64,000 nt of DNA from Exiguobacterium aestuarii (GCF_020171655.1 NZ_JAIVAC010000001.1:248001-312000), one strand, 5' to 3'; shown: positions 21,497-32,182, counted from the stretch's first letter. Numbers and translations are program-made. The notes: a model not told the origin generated them from the sequence alone.

Positions 21497-23686
21497 ATGA
21501 CCAAAAAACAAATCGTAAGTATTGAGGATCTTCTCGACGCGCTCGGGGAGTATATGGGTGACGACGATATAGCCGAAGTGAAACGCGCTTACGAATACGC
21601 AAAACTTCATCATACCGGTCAGTTCCGACGTTCGGGCGAGCCCTATATCCTCCATCCGGTCCAAGTGGCCGGTATTCTCGTTGATATCGGCTTAGATGCC
21701 ACGACGATTATCGGAGCGCTTTTACATGATGTTGTCGAAGATACGGACATTTCGTTACAGCAATTGACGGACGACTTTGGTCCGGACGTGGCCATGCTCG
21801 TCGATGGCGTCACGAAACTTGGTAAGATTAAATACAAGTCGAAAAAAGAAGAACTCGCCGAGAACCATCGGAAAATGATTATCGCGATGGCGGAAGACGT
21901 GCGCGTCATCTTGATCAAACTCGCGGACCGTCTTCACAACATGCGGACACTTCAGCATATGCCGAAAGAAAAGCAAGTCCAAAAGGCCGAAGAGACGCTA
22001 GAGATTTTTGCCCCGCTCGCACACCGGATGGGGATCTCGACGATTAAGTGGGAGCTAGAGGATATTTCGTTACGTTATATCAACCCGCAACAATACTATA
22101 AAATCGTCTCGATGATGAAACAAAAACGGACGGAACGAGAAGCACTCGTCACTTCTGTCATCACGGAAGTGAACGGAGTTCTTGAAGAAGTGCATATCGA
22201 TGCCGATGTAAACGGCCGACCGAAACATATCTATTCCATCTACAATAAGATGGTGAAGCATAAAAAAGAATTCAATGAAATTTATGATTTGATGGCGGTC
22301 CGCATTATCGTCGACTCGATTCGCGATTGTTATGCGGTACTTGGGATCATCCACACGCAATATAAGCCGATGCCAGGACGCTTCAAAGATTATATCGCCA
22401 TGCCGAAGCCGAACATGTACCAGTCGCTCCATACGACCGTGATCGGGCCGAAAGGTGAACCGCTCGAAGTCCAGATTCGGACGAAAGACATGCATTTCAT
22501 CGCCGAATTCGGAATCGCGGCACACTGGGCGTATAAAGAAGGCAAAAACGTCTCGACGAACGGGTTCGACGAGAAGATTGCGCACCTTCGTGAGATTCTT
22601 GAATTGCAAAAAGATACGACCGATGCCGAAGAATTCATGGAGTCGCTCAAAGTCGATTTCTTTAGCGATATGCTCTACGTCTTCACACCAAAAGGGGACG
22701 TATTCGAATTGCCGAAAGGCTCTGTCCCGATCGACTACGCCTACCGGATTCATACGGAGATCGGCCATCGCATGACCGGTGCAAAAGTGAACGGACGGAT
22801 GGTGCCGCTTGACTATAAACTTGAGACGGGTGACATCATTGAAATAATCACGTCGAAGCACAGTTATGGACCGAGTAAAGACTGGTTGAAACTCGCGGTT
22901 TCGAGTCAGGCGAAGAACAAGATTCGTCAATGGTTCAAACGTCAACAGCGTGAAGAGAACGTCGAGAAAGGGAAAGATCTCGTCGAGGCAGAAATCAAAA
23001 AACTTGGTTTTGAACCGAAAGAAGTGATCGATGAGCCGGCACTCAGTATCGTCGTCGAGAAGTTCAACTTCGGAAACGAGGAAGAGATGTATGCTGCTGT
23101 CGGCTATCAAGGCATCACGGCCGCTCAAGTCGCACATAAATTGACGGAGAAGCAGCGGAAAGAACCGAAGCTCGAACTCTCTGAAGCGATTAGTGAATTG
23201 AAAGTCAGTCAGGCGCCGAAGAAGAAAACGACGGAAGCGGGCGTGACAGTCAAAGGAATCGACAACATGCTCGTTCGCATGAGTCGTTGCTGTAACCCGG
23301 TCCCAGGAGATGAAATCGTCGGATACATCACCCGTGGACGCGGTGTCTCGATTCACCGGAAAGACTGCTTGAACATCGTCAACGAACAACATCCGGAGCG
23401 TCTTCTTGACGTCGAATGGGAAGTTGGACAGGCGAAAGAGAAGAACTATAACGTTGATATCGAAATCACGGGATATGATCGTTCAGGCCTCTTGAACGAT
23501 GTCCTTCAGGCGGTATCGGCAACGAATACGAATATCGTGGCCGTCAGTGGTCGGGGCGACCAAAACAAACAAGCCCGCATCTCGATGACGATTTCGATTC
23601 CGAACGTGAATCACTTGCAGAAAGTCGTCGAGCGCATCAAACAAATCTCAGACGTGTATTCGGTCAGCCGAGTCATGATGACGTGA
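21497..23686 (+). CDS. relA: bifunctional (p)ppGpp synthetase/hydrolase Rel
   Basis: This long RSH protein makes and degrades (p)ppGpp, the stringent response alarmone. About 729 residues in the usual order: HD hydrolase ([22 protein letters not shown]), synthetase ([41 protein letters not shown]), TGS ([21 protein letters not shown]), helical and zinc-finger region ([22 protein letters not shown]) and C-terminal ACT ([14 protein letters not shown]). The HD motif is intact, so both activities are expected. ATG 21497 suits AAGGGTG; GTG 21485 is the alternative. dtd follows after 16 bases. Confidence 0.95.
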   Translation: MTKKQIVSIEDLLDALGEYMGDDDIAEVKRAYEYAKLHHTGQFRRSGEPYILHPVQVAGILVDIGLDATTIIGALLHDVVEDTDISLQQLTDDFGPDVAMLVDGVTKLGKIKYKSKKEELAENHRKMIIAMAEDVRVILIKLADRLHNMRTLQHMPKEKQVQKAEETLEIFAPLAHRMGISTIKWELEDISLRYINPQQYYKIVSMMKQKRTEREALVTSVITEVNGVLEEVHIDADVNGRPKHIYSIYNKMVKHKKEFNEIYDLMAVRIIVDSIRDCYAVLGIIHTQYKPMPGRFKDYIAMPKPNMYQSLHTTVIGPKGEPLEVQIRTKDMHFIAEFGIAAHWAYKEGKNVSTNGFDEKIAHLREILELQKDTTDAEEFMESLKVDFFSDMLYVFTPKGDVFELPKGSVPIDYAYRIHTEIGHRMTGAKVNGRMVPLDYKLETGDIIEIITSKHSYGPSKDWLKLAVSSQAKNKIRQWFKRQQREENVEKGKDLVEAEIKKLGFEPKEVIDEPALSIVVEKFNFGNEEEMYAAVGYQGITAAQVAHKLTEKQRKEPKLELSEAISELKVSQAPKKKTTEAGVTVKGIDNMLVRMSRCCNPVPGDEIVGYITRGRGVSIHRKDCLNIVNEQHPERLLDVEWEVGQAKEKNYNVDIEITGYDRSGLLNDVLQAVSATNTNIVAVSGRGDQNKQARISMTISIPNVNHLQKVVERIKQISDVYSVSRVMMT

Positions 23687-23702
23687 CGAAAGGAAGAGGA
23701 AC

Positions 23703-24146
23703 GTGCGTGTATTATTGCAACGAGTGAAAGAAGCATCGGTCACAGTCGAGGAAGAAGTCGTCGGGGCAATCAACGCCGGGTACTTGCTTCTCGTCGGTGT
23801 GACACATGAAGATACAGAAGAGGAAGTGAACTGGCTCGCCGACAAGGTGACCGGGCTCCGCGTCTTCGAGGACGATCAAGAAAAGATGAACTTATCGATT
23901 CAAGATGTGTCCGGTCAAATCTTGTCGGTCTCACAATTCACATTGTATGGAGATACGATGAAAGGACGGCGACCTGCTTTCACAAAGGCCGCAAAACCGG
24001 ACATGGCCGAGACGCTCTATGAAAAATTCAATGAGCGACTCCGATCGAACGGGCTCGTCGTCGAGACGGGACGCTTCGGTGCGATTATGGACGTCGCACT
24101 CGTCAATGACGGACCGGTCACACTCATGCTCGAAAAAAACGCTTGA
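23703..24146 (+). CDS. dtd: D-aminoacyl-tRNA deacylase Dtd
   Basis: Dtd removes D-amino acids, and glycine from mischarged tRNA-Ala, from tRNA. The 147-residue protein shows the family N-terminus [13 protein letters not shown], the [17 protein letters not shown] active-site block with catalytic threonine, and the Gly-cisPro element in NDGPVT. It starts with GTG after AAAGGAAGAGGAAC, 16 bases from relA, the same pairing as in B. subtilis. Its stop codon is embedded in a TTGACA (24143-24148) that may be the -35 of the hisS leader promoter. Confidence 0.95.
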   Translation: MRVLLQRVKEASVTVEEEVVGAINAGYLLLVGVTHEDTEEEVNWLADKVTGLRVFEDDQEKMNLSIQDVSGQILSVSQFTLYGDTMKGRRPAFTKAAKPDMAETLYEKFNERLRSNGLVVETGRFGAIMDVALVNDGPVTLMLEKNA

Positions 24147-24202
24147 CAGATGCCGGCTTGATTCGGCATCATGAAGCATATAGTCAAACACCTATGATAA
24201 AG

Positions 24203-24437
24203 AAGAGTACGGTCAACCCACCAGCAAAGAGAGCGATGCCTTGGCTGAAAGCATCGACTGGATGATGACCCGAACGACACTTTGGAGGTGCTCCCTTGAA
24301 AACAAGTAGGGGGAGCCGTCTCATCGGGCGTTAACCGATTTCGAGTGGCAGAGTTTCAAGTAATGGCTCTGCAACGAGGGTGGTACCACGGGAAACTTAC
24401 ACAGGCTCTCGTCCCTTTGCGGACGAGGGTCTTTTTG
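24203..24437 (+). promoter_or_regulatory. T-box riboswitch of hisS-aspS
   Basis: Stem I is closed by GAGTAC (24205-24210) with GTGCTC and by GGTCA with TGACC; the distal part has AGAGAG and a CGATGC/GCATCG stem. The specifier loop is CGAAC-GAC-ACTTTGGAG with GAC at 24276-24278. The antiterminator bulge GAGGGTGGTACCACGG lies at 24376-24391, and the terminator CTCGTCC/GGACGAG plus T5 at 24407-24435. Aligned with the alaS and trpS leaders in this window, the reading triplet is GAC (Asp), overlapping CAC (His) at 24278-24280. Confidence 0.93.
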
Positions 24438-24459
24438 TATTTTTAAGGAGGGAAATGTG

Positions 24460-25743
24460 ATGATGAAAGCACCACGCGGTACACAAGACCTGCTTCCGGG
24501 CACGGTCGAGACGTGGCAATATGTCGAGGAAAAACTTCGCGACATGAGCGCCCGTTACAACTATAAAGAGATCCGCACACCAATCTTTGAAACAACGAAC
24601 CTGTTCACACGCAGTGTCGGGGAAACGACGGACATCGTACAAAAAGAGATGTTCACGCTCGTGAAGAAAGGGAAAGACGAGTACACGCTTCGCCCAGAAG
24701 GGACGGCGTCTGTCGTCCGTGCGTTCGTGACGAACAAGCTGTTCGGAAATCCGGACCAACCGACGAAGCTCTACTACATGGGACCGATGTTCCGCTATGA
24801 GCGTCCGCAAAAAGGCCGCTTCCGTCAGCTTCACCAATACGGTGTCGAAGCGATCGGCAGTAGCGACCCTGCCGTTGACGCTGAGGTCATCAGCCTCGCC
24901 TACTCGATCTACAAGTCGTTTGGGCTTCAGAAAATCAAAGTTGTCGTCAACTCGCTTGGGGACGCGGAAAGCCGCAACGCCCACCGCGATGCGCTCATCC
25001 GTCACTTTGAGCCGGTGGCAGGCGAACTTTGCCAAGACTGCCAGTCACGTCTTTACAAGAACCCGCTTCGCATCTTGGATTGTAAGGTTGACCGCGATCA
25101 CCCATCGATGAAGACGGCACCGTCGATCCTTGAATATTTGAACGAAGAGTCAAAAGCTTATTTCGACCAAGTGCTCGCGCAGCTCGACGCACTCGGCGTT
25201 GCTTATGAAGTCGACCCGACGCTCGTTCGTGGACTCGATTACTATACGCACACGGCGTTTGAAATCATGTCCGAGGCAGAAGGATTTGGAGCCATCACGA
25301 CACTTTGTGGCGGCGGACGTTATAACGGTCTCGTACAGGATATCGGTGGACCGGACATGCCGGGAATCGGGTTTGGGATCGGATTGGAACGCCTCATCCT
25401 CGCATTGGAGAATGAAGGAGTCTTACCTGAACTCGAGACAGGCCTTGATGTCTTTATCGTCGCCCAAGGCGAGAAAGAAGTCGAATTGACGGCGACACGT
25501 CTCTTGCAACTCCTCCGCATGGAAGGGTTCAAGGCTGACCGTGATTATCAAGGACGCAAGTTTAAAGGACAATTCAAACAGGCGGACCGCCTGAAAGCCA
25601 AGTTCACAGTCATCTTAGGGGATGACGAAGTCGAACGTGGGGCAGCCGCCTTGAAAGATATGACGACTGGTGAACAAGTCGACGTGCCACTCTCTGCCGT
25701 CGCAGACAAAATTCGTGAACTATCGGAAGGAGCAGGACAATGA
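24460..25743 (+). CDS. hisS: histidyl-tRNA synthetase
   Basis: A class II synthetase of 427 residues. Motif 1, motif 2 ([26 protein letters not shown]) and motif 3 ([14 protein letters not shown]) are all present, as are the histidine-binding signatures [14 protein letters not shown] and GGGRYNGL, and a C-terminal anticodon-binding domain. AAGGAGGG precedes tandem ATG codons at 24460 and 24463; the first has seven-base spacing. The stop overlaps the aspS start by four bases. Expression is governed by the T-box upstream. Confidence 0.95.
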   Translation: MMKAPRGTQDLLPGTVETWQYVEEKLRDMSARYNYKEIRTPIFETTNLFTRSVGETTDIVQKEMFTLVKKGKDEYTLRPEGTASVVRAFVTNKLFGNPDQPTKLYYMGPMFRYERPQKGRFRQLHQYGVEAIGSSDPAVDAEVISLAYSIYKSFGLQKIKVVVNSLGDAESRNAHRDALIRHFEPVAGELCQDCQSRLYKNPLRILDCKVDRDHPSMKTAPSILEYLNEESKAYFDQVLAQLDALGVAYEVDPTLVRGLDYYTHTAFEIMSEAEGFGAITTLCGGGRYNGLVQDIGGPDMPGIGFGIGLERLILALENEGVLPELETGLDVFIVAQGEKEVELTATRLLQLLRMEGFKADRDYQGRKFKGQFKQADRLKAKFTVILGDDEVERGAAALKDMTTGEQVDVPLSAVADKIRELSEGAGQ

Positions 25744-27512
25744 TCGGACGCACACATATGAACGGCCGCGTGACAGAGTCACTCATCGGCCAAGAAGTAC
25801 AATTAAAAGGGTGGGTACAAAAACGCCGTGATCTCGGAGGACTCATCTTCATCGACCTTCGTGACCGCACAGGGATCGTCCAAGTCGTCGTACGCCCAGA
25901 AAACGAAGCAGTCCACCAACTCGCAGAAACGATTCGTAGCGAGTATGTCCTCGACGTAAAAGGAACGGTTCTCGAGCGTGAGAACAAGAACCCGAACATG
26001 CCGACAGGAAACATCGAAGTCATCGCGTCTGAGATCAACATCTTGAACGCGGCGAAGATGACACCAATCCCGATCGGTGATGAAGCGGAAAACGTCTCAG
26101 AAGACCTTCGCCTCAAATACCGTTACCTCGACCTTCGTCGTCCAGCGCTTCAAGAGACGTTCCGTCTCCGCTCGAAGACGTCGAACACGATCCGTAACTT
26201 CTTGACGGAGCAAGAGTTCCTCGAAGTCGAAACGCCGATTTTGACGAAGTCGACACCTGAAGGCGCACGTGACTATCTCGTACCGAGCCGTGTCCACGGT
26301 GGAGAGTTCTATGCACTCCCGCAATCACCACAGCTCTTCAAACAGCTGCTCATGGTCGCAGGATTTGACCGTTACTTCCAAATCGCACGCTGCTTCCGTG
26401 ACGAAGACCTTCGTGCAGACCGTCAACCTGAGTTCACGCAAGTCGACATCGAGACGAGCTTCATGGACATCGAAGACTTGATGGCGATGATGGAATCAAT
26501 GATGGGACAAGTTATGGAATCGACGCTCGGTCGTATGGACACACCAGCGAAGTTCGAACGTATGACACACGAAGAAGCGATGCGCCGTTTCGGTTCAGAT
26601 AAGCCGGACACACGTTTTGGCCTCGAACTCATCGATGTGGCTGACGCGGTGAAAGGTGCCGGCTTCAAAGTATTTGACGCCGCACTCGAATCAAACGGAC
26701 AAGTCAAAGCAATCAATGTCAAAGGTGAGGCGGACAACTTCTCACGTAAAGACATCGACAAGCTTCAAGAGTTCACAGCGGTCTACGGTGCGAAAGGTCT
26801 CGCATGGCTCAAAGTGACAGCAGAAGGCTTGAACGGTCCGATCGCGAAGTTCTTCGACGAAACGTACGCGCAGAAGTTGATCGAAGCGACGAATGCAGAA
26901 GCAGGAGACCTTCTCCTCTTCGTCGCATCGAAACCAACTGTCGTCGCAGACAGCCTTGGCGCACTCCGCGTCAAACTCGGACACGACCTCGGTCTCATCG
27001 ACGAGTCGAAATTCAACTTCCTATGGGTGACAGACTTCCCACTCGTGACGTTTGAAGAAGAAGATGGTCGCTTCTATGCGAACCACCACCCGTTCACGAT
27101 GCCAAACCGTGAAGACCTTCACCTTCTCGAGACGAACCCGGCAAGCGTACGCGCCATCGCGTATGACCTCGTCTTGAACGGTTACGAGCTCGGCGGTGGT
27201 TCTCAACGTATTTACGAGCGTGACATTCAGGAGCGCATGTTCAAATTGCTCGGCTTCACACAAGAAGAAGCGGTTGAACAGTTCGGCTTCTTGCTTGAAG
27301 CGTTCGAATACGGTACACCACCACACGCGGGAATCGCACTCGGTCTCGACCGTCTCGTCATGATTCTTGCAGGTCGCTCGAACCTTCGCGACACGATTGC
27401 CTTCCCGAAAACGGCGTCGGCAAGCGACTTGCTTACACAAGCACCGAGCCCGGTCGCGGACGCACAACTTGAAGAGTTGTCGATTCGTACGGCAGTAAAA
27501 GAGAAAAAATAA
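25740..27512 (+). CDS. aspS: aspartyl-tRNA synthetase
   Basis: A 590-residue bacterial-type class IIb enzyme: N-terminal OB anticodon-binding domain ([23 protein letters not shown]), catalytic core with motif 2 ([24 protein letters not shown]), the bacterial GAD insertion at about 290-420, and motif 3 ([13 protein letters not shown]). The typical C-terminal block for tRNA binding is present. It is translationally coupled to hisS and shares its T-box. Whether it is strictly tRNA-Asp specific depends on whether a GatCAB route for Asn exists, which cannot be seen here. Confidence 0.95.
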   Translation: MIGRTHMNGRVTESLIGQEVQLKGWVQKRRDLGGLIFIDLRDRTGIVQVVVRPENEAVHQLAETIRSEYVLDVKGTVLERENKNPNMPTGNIEVIASEINILNAAKMTPIPIGDEAENVSEDLRLKYRYLDLRRPALQETFRLRSKTSNTIRNFLTEQEFLEVETPILTKSTPEGARDYLVPSRVHGGEFYALPQSPQLFKQLLMVAGFDRYFQIARCFRDEDLRADRQPEFTQVDIETSFMDIEDLMAMMESMMGQVMESTLGRMDTPAKFERMTHEEAMRRFGSDKPDTRFGLELIDVADAVKGAGFKVFDAALESNGQVKAINVKGEADNFSRKDIDKLQEFTAVYGAKGLAWLKVTAEGLNGPIAKFFDETYAQKLIEATNAEAGDLLLFVASKPTVVADSLGALRVKLGHDLGLIDESKFNFLWVTDFPLVTFEEEDGRFYANHHPFTMPNREDLHLLETNPASVRAIAYDLVLNGYELGGGSQRIYERDIQERMFKLLGFTQEEAVEQFGFLLEAFEYGTPPHAGIALGLDRLVMILAGRSNLRDTIAFPKTASASDLLTQAPSPVADAQLEELSIRTAVKEKK

Positions 27513-27524
27513 TACGCTTTAGAC

Positions 27525-27555
27525 AGGATTCGTCGTTCTCGACGAATCCTTTTTT
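27525..27555 (+). terminator. intrinsic terminator after aspS
   Basis: AGGATTCGTCG-TTCT-CGACGAATCCT followed by T6. Confidence 0.92.
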
Positions 27556-27630
27556 ATATTTTTCTGACAACTTTGTATAAGGTTATGATACGATTATGGA
27601 ATAAAATGTATTTTGAAAGTAGGGGAAACG

Positions 27631-28809
27631 TTGAAGCGAATCAATACGTTGGCATTAGGGGTATGTCTAGGGGTTGCAACGATGGTATCCGGGTGTACGG
27701 ATGACACAAAAGCTGCACCAGAAGTGGAAGAGGTTGTTCAAAAGACGGAGTCGACGACAGAAACGGCACCGGATGCACCAGCAACATCCGAACCGGAGGG
27801 AACATCGGAACCAGCCATCCGTTTACAAAGTGCGGGAGAGAGCGAATCGATTGGGGAAGTGGAATCGTATGACTTATCTCTATTCTTTGCAGATCAAGTA
27901 CCGATGATCGCACCAGAGCACATCACTGGAAACCGAATCGTCTATACGGAGTTGATTGAAGAAAGCAGCAGTCAAATAAATGTGTACGATACGGAACGTA
28001 ATACAAACAATCTTATTCATACGTCCTCAAAAACGATTGGGAATCTTGTCGGGATTCAAGATGAAGTGTTTTGGGTTGAATATGCACAGGCTGAAGGGTA
28101 TGCATATGAGTGGTCGATTTTTACGATGTCGTTGGACGAACAAAAACCTGAACAAATAGCGGAAGGGACTAGTCGATTTGAGACGCCTGTTCCTTATGTA
28201 ACAGCTTCCGATGATACCGTCACATGGGTCGATTATGAGGCGTCAGCATCGGATACGAAGACAACGGTCATGCAGTTCTCGCCGATGTCGGATTCGATTC
28301 AAACGATTGAGGAATTCACGCTCCAAGAAGAGGGAAATCGTGACGGGGAATATATCTTTGATTATCGCTCGGGTGAGGAAGGATTAATCCTACATAAAAG
28401 TGTCTTCAACGAAGGTGATCTGACGAGCCGATTAGTCACGACCGATGGTTCATTTGATGAAGAAGGTGGGGCATTGATTGATTTCGAACGAGGGAGCAAG
28501 TTTGTCTCTCTTGGTAAAGAGGGAAGAGTCGAATTTATATCCGCAACTCCGTCGCCTGTGAAGTACGTGTATAACGGTTCGCAGAAAAACATTACGTTCG
28601 ATGCGTTTCGTTATTTGCGTGATGATTATATTTTGTTCCGTGAAGGGATGAATCGATTGCTTATCGCGGATTTAAAAGAAGAGACCGTTTCGTATTTACC
28701 GAATGACGGTGGAACGGTATCCAAGCCGGTCTTTAAAGATGGCAAATTAGCGTATGCTGAATTAGATGGTGAGGGATTGGTTCGTTTCTACGTCATTGAT
28801 GTGAAGTAG
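27631..28809 (+). CDS. lipoprotein, beta-propeller-like, unknown function
   Basis: A 392-residue secreted lipoprotein. The N-terminus is KRINTLALGVCLGVATMVSGC, with a lipobox (MVSG-C) and predicted anchoring at that cysteine. An acidic, Thr/Glu/Pro-rich linker of about 50 residues follows, then a region of repeated beta-strand pairs (ITGNRIVYTELIEE, QINVYDTERNTNNL, VTWVDYEASA, LLIADLKEETVSYLP, GKLAYAEL) resembling TolB/WD-type propeller blades; that fold is inference. The start is TTG at 27631, after AGGGGAA; an in-frame TTG at 27613 lacks a site. No family recognised. It is more AT-rich than its neighbours, with own terminator. Confidence 0.7.
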   Translation: MKRINTLALGVCLGVATMVSGCTDDTKAAPEVEEVVQKTESTTETAPDAPATSEPEGTSEPAIRLQSAGESESIGEVESYDLSLFFADQVPMIAPEHITGNRIVYTELIEESSSQINVYDTERNTNNLIHTSSKTIGNLVGIQDEVFWVEYAQAEGYAYEWSIFTMSLDEQKPEQIAEGTSRFETPVPYVTASDDTVTWVDYEASASDTKTTVMQFSPMSDSIQTIEEFTLQEEGNRDGEYIFDYRSGEEGLILHKSVFNEGDLTSRLVTTDGSFDEEGGALIDFERGSKFVSLGKEGRVEFISATPSPVKYVYNGSQKNITFDAFRYLRDDYILFREGMNRLLIADLKEETVSYLPNDGGTVSKPVFKDGKLAYAELDGEGLVRFYVIDVK

Positions 28810-28849
28810 AACAATAACCGTAATCGCTAGTACGGTTTTATGATATGAA

Positions 28850-28890
28850 GGGAGGAGATTCGCAAGTGCGAGCCTCCTCTTTATTTCTTG
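28850..28890 (+). terminator. hairpin terminator after the lipoprotein gene
   Basis: GGAGG...TTCGCA-AG-TGCGA...CCTCC with a T-rich tail; stem has small internal bulges. Confidence 0.65.
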
Positions 28891-28898
28891 TCTCAAGT

Positions 28899-29738
28899 TC
28901 ATACCAACCAGTTCTCTTTAATTTCTTGGACGACTTGTTCAGGTTGATCCCAATGTAACATATGAGTAGCGTTTGGCACTGCCTTCACTTTTGCACCTGT
29001 TAAGGAAGAAAAAATGTCAGCGGCACGGGATTTAAAATGCTCATCCTCTAAAGGCAGAGTCGCGCGTAACAAAATGATTGGACTTTTTTGAACATCGCTT
29101 AAAAAGTCTAGGATTTCATCACGGTACATCGATTTAACAATGGCGGCACCAGTTTTTCCTCTAGCGTGCCAATAGTAGCGGTTATCTTTATGTAGAGCAA
29201 GGTCTTGAGCGGCAAGGTCCAATAGTGGTGATCGTCTTGAGATTCCGTTATAAACAGCTACCTTCTCAAATTCTTCCCATGACTCGCAATAATCTTCAAA
29301 ATCTGTCTCGTAAAAGGCAGCCTCGTTTTCGGGTGAGTCTCCACGAAGTTTTTTACTCTGATACCCACCATCAATGCATATTGATCCATTAACGCGCTCA
29401 CTTTGATTGATGAGGTAATATAAATGGACAAACGACCCCCATGAATGTGATAAGAAATAAAATCGATCTACATTCAGTTTATCAAGCACACCATTTAACC
29501 AACTGCAAAAACGCGGATAGTCATAATAACAATCATCGATAAAGGCTTGGCTCATCCCGTGACCAGGTGCATCGATTGCGAGGATACAAAAGTTATTCTT
29601 GAGCGCATCAGCGATTTCAATAAAACTCAATCCGGTACTACCAAGACCATGTAGACAAAAAATAACGGGATTTTCTCGCTTCCCCCATTCAGTCACGCGA
29701 AAATCGACTTGTTGATGGTGAATCATATATCTTTTCAA
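28899..29738 (-). CDS. alpha/beta-fold hydrolase
   Basis: A 279-residue alpha/beta hydrolase. HGLGSTG forms the oxyanion loop, DAPGHGMS follows strand 5, the nucleophile serine is in FLSHSWGSF, the acid is likely in the strand-7 region (LRATLPLEDEHF), and the histidine in NATHMLHWDQPE. No substrate can be assigned. AAGGAGG lies seven bases before TTG 29738; GTG 29744 is too close and ATG 29726 is the other option. The gene is clearly AT-richer than its surroundings and converges on the lipoprotein gene, suggesting later acquisition. Confidence 0.8.
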   Translation of the reverse strand: MKRYMIHHQQVDFRVTEWGKRENPVIFCLHGLGSTGLSFIEIADALKNNFCILAIDAPGHGMSQAFIDDCYYDYPRFCSWLNGVLDKLNVDRFYFLSHSWGSFVHLYYLINQSERVNGSICIDGGYQSKKLRGDSPENEAAFYETDFEDYCESWEEFEKVAVYNGISRRSPLLDLAAQDLALHKDNRYYWHARGKTGAAIVKSMYRDEILDFLSDVQKSPIILLRATLPLEDEHFKSRAADIFSSLTGAKVKAVPNATHMLHWDQPEQVVQEIKENWLV

Positions 29739-29763
29739 TCTCACTCCTCCTTAAACTTTAATA

Positions 29764-29803
29764 TAAAAAAGGAAGGGCGTTATTAGTATATCGCCCTTCC
29801 TTA
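29764..29803 (-). terminator. terminator of the HesB-like operon
   Basis: GGAAGGGCG (29771-29779) pairs with CGCCCTTCC (29792-29800); on the minus strand a T6 run follows. Confidence 0.85.
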
Positions 29804-29998
29804 TGACTTATCTTCATCGTACTGCATATACTTTGCTGTTCGCTGCAACGCAAAACCAAACGCAAACAGCGAGGCGATGACTGCGGACATCGTATAGACT
29901 GAATCGATGAACGCTAAATAAATCCCAAGCAGCCCGAGCCCGAAACTCACAAAAAAGAGAATAAGGAGTTTCGGATGTTGTTTCAGTGTCTGTTTCAT
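29801..29998 (-). CDS. small two-helix membrane protein, unknown
   Basis: A 65-residue protein with a basic N-terminus, two hydrophobic helices (LLILFFVSFGLGLLGIYLAF and SAVIASLFAFGFAL) and an acidic end (YDEDKS). No family recognised. There is no Shine-Dalgarno sequence; the ATG at 29998 overlaps the stop of the upstream gene (ATGA), so it depends on translational coupling. A TTG start at 30022 in the same frame is less likely. Confidence 0.6.
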   Translation of the reverse strand: MKQTLKQHPKLLILFFVSFGLGLLGIYLAFIDSVYTMSAVIASLFAFGFALQRTAKYMQYDEDKS

Positions 29999-30345
29999 CG
30001 GCTCGGAACGTTCAATTGACAACCCGTGCCGTCCGTGACGAGAAGATTCGAATTGAACACTTGTCCATCACTCTTCAAGACGAGCGTACGACGGTCTTCA
30101 AGGAAGTCGATTTTCATCTGTTCATCTAAAAATACTTTCGTCCAGTTTTTGATTAAGATCGGACCGAGGTTTGATTCGATTTCGACGTCTTCTGGGGTCT
30201 TCTCCGTGACGTATCGAATTTCGAAGATGCCACTGTTCCCACAGCCGCAACCTTCCGTCTCATAGAAAAGGTGCATTTGTCCCTCACGTTCGCCTTTCAA
30301 TGACTCGATTCGTTCGAGCGCACGTTCTGTAATGTGTACATGCAT
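29995..30345 (-). CDS. HesB/IscA-like iron-sulfur biosynthesis family protein
   Basis: A 116-residue protein of the Fe-S_biosyn fold (similar to B. subtilis YneR). It begins MHVHITERALERIESL and has GCGCGNSGIFEIRY and DGTGCQLNVPSR; the cysteine positions are not those of canonical IscA (CxnCGC at the C-terminus), so scaffold or carrier activity is uncertain. ATG 30345 lies eight bases after AAGGAG; an upstream GTG at 30354 overlaps that site. It is co-translated with the small membrane protein. Confidence 0.75.
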   Translation of the reverse strand: MHVHITERALERIESLKGEREGQMHLFYETEGCGCGNSGIFEIRYVTEKTPEDVEIESNLGPILIKNWTKVFLDEQMKIDFLEDRRTLVLKSDGQVFNSNLLVTDGTGCQLNVPSR

Positions 30346-30465
30346 GTGTATCACTCCTTACTTTCATTATACGCCGATTGAAAAAAGAATGAAAAAGGGA
30401 TGCATCCTGTTTTCCACCTTTCGGAAAAAAGCGTACACTTAGAGTGTTGAGAAGGGGGAAAGAGA

Positions 30466-32178
30466 ATGATTTCACGTTTTTTTAGTTATTATCGACCACA
30501 TAAAAAGTTATTCATCCTCGATTTTTCATTCGCGATTCTCGTCGGATTGCTTGAACTCGGGTTTCCGCTCGCCGTTCAATGGTTCATCGACGACTTGTTG
30601 CCGGGTGGGGAATGGAACTGGATTATCATTGTCAGCATCGGTCTGTTGATTTTATACATATTGGCCATGATGATGCAGTATGTCGTCAACTACTGGGGGC
30701 ATAAGCTCGGGATCAACATCGAGACGGACATGCGGGAAGAGTTGTTCACACATATCCATAAACAGTCGTTCCGATTTTTTGATAATCATAAGACCGGACA
30801 TTTGATGAGCCGGGTGACGAACGACTTGTTCGACATCGGGGAAGTGGCGCACCACGGGCCGGAAGACTTCTTTATCGCCATCATGACGTTACTCGGTGCG
30901 TTCGGGATCATGTTCTCGATCGACCCAGAACTCGCACTCGTCACCGTTGTCGCGGTACCGTTCCTGATCATCATGATCACGTATGCGAATAAGAATATGA
31001 ACAAGGCGTGGCAAAAGATGTACACGAACATCGGGGAAGTGAACGCACGTGTCGAGGACAGTGTGTCTGGGGCACGTGTCGTCCAGTCATTTACGAACGA
31101 GGCGTTCGAGATCGGACGTTTCCAAAAAGACAACAACTTCTATCGTGGCTCGAAGATTGAAGCATATCGCGTCATGAGTACATCGCTCGCGGGCATTTAC
31201 ATCACGACGCGTCTGATGACGTTGCTCGTCCTCGTCTACGGGGCGTACTTAACGTACGAGGGTCAGTTATCATACGGACAGCTCGTCGGGTTCATCTTGT
31301 ACATGAACTTACTTATCAAGCCAATTGAAAAGATCACGGCACTTCTCGAAATGTATCCGAAAGGGATGGCCGGGTTCAAACGATTCACGCAGTTGCTCGA
31401 TGAGGAGCCAGACATCGAGAATCGTGCGAATGCGATTGAAGTCGAGACGTTGAAAGGCGATATCGTCTTTGACGACGTCTCGTTTGGCTACTCGGACTAC
31501 CGTCAAGTGTTGACGGATATTGACTTGTCGATCAAGGCAGGGACGACCGTCGCATTAGTTGGGACGAGCGGAGCGGGTAAAACGACCATCTGTTCACTCA
31601 TCCCGCGCTTTTATGATGTGACGAATGGTGCCATCTCGATTGACGGCATGGATATCCGCGACATGACGAAAGAGAGCTTACGTCGTCAAATCGGAATCGT
31701 ACAACAGGACGTCTTCTTGTTTGCCGGAACGCTACGTGAGAATATCGCTTACGGGAAGCTCGATGCGACCGATGCGGACATCATGCATGCGGTCGAGAAA
31801 GCGCATCTCGGGACGCTCGTCGAGGAACTCGAGCACGGCCTCGACACACAAATCGGGGAACGTGGACTGAAGCTCTCTGGTGGTCAGAAACAACGCATCG
31901 CCATTGCGCGCATGTTCTTGAAAAACCCACCGATTTTAATTTTGGACGAGGCGACCTCGGCGCTCGACACGGAAACGGAGGCCATCATTCAAGATTCACT
32001 CAATGAATTGGCGGCGAATCGAACGACGCTCATCATCGCCCACCGTTTAGCGACAGTAAAAAATGCCGATCGCATTCTTGTCGTGACGGCGGAAGGAATC
32101 GTAGAAGATGGAACGCATGAAGAGCTTAGCCAAAAAGGCGGCGTCTTCACGAACCTATTACAACGTCAACAACTGTAA
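30466..32178 (+). CDS. ABC exporter, fused permease-ATPase
   Basis: A 570-residue half-transporter of the MsbA/BmrA/YfiBC multidrug type. Six transmembrane helices occupy residues 1-310; the nucleotide-binding domain has Walker A GTSGAGKT, Q-loop IVQQDVFLF, signature LSGGQKQR, Walker B ILILDEATSALD and the switch IIAHRLATV. All catalytic residues are present, so it could work as a homodimer. The substrate is unknown. It is monocistronic, with ATG after GAAGGGGGAAAGAGA. Confidence 0.92.
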   Translation: MISRFFSYYRPHKKLFILDFSFAILVGLLELGFPLAVQWFIDDLLPGGEWNWIIIVSIGLLILYILAMMMQYVVNYWGHKLGINIETDMREELFTHIHKQSFRFFDNHKTGHLMSRVTNDLFDIGEVAHHGPEDFFIAIMTLLGAFGIMFSIDPELALVTVVAVPFLIIMITYANKNMNKAWQKMYTNIGEVNARVEDSVSGARVVQSFTNEAFEIGRFQKDNNFYRGSKIEAYRVMSTSLAGIYITTRLMTLLVLVYGAYLTYEGQLSYGQLVGFILYMNLLIKPIEKITALLEMYPKGMAGFKRFTQLLDEEPDIENRANAIEVETLKGDIVFDDVSFGYSDYRQVLTDIDLSIKAGTTVALVGTSGAGKTTICSLIPRFYDVTNGAISIDGMDIRDMTKESLRRQIGIVQQDVFLFAGTLRENIAYGKLDATDADIMHAVEKAHLGTLVEELEHGLDTQIGERGLKLSGGQKQRIAIARMFLKNPPILILDEATSALDTETEAIIQDSLNELAANRTTLIIAHRLATVKNADRILVVTAEGIVEDGTHEELSQKGGVFTNLLQRQQL

Positions 32179-32182
32179 ACGG

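Noticed and set aside
22070-23392. 440-codon open frame antisense to relA
   Set aside because: It mirrors a fully conserved gene, has no ribosome binding site or recognisable domain, and results from codon bias on the coding strand.
24143-24172. Full promoter for the hisS leader using TTGACA and CATCAT
   Set aside because: Spacing of 18 is acceptable but the -10 is weak and a small hairpin (GATGCCG/CGGCATC) lies in the spacer; kept only as a comment.
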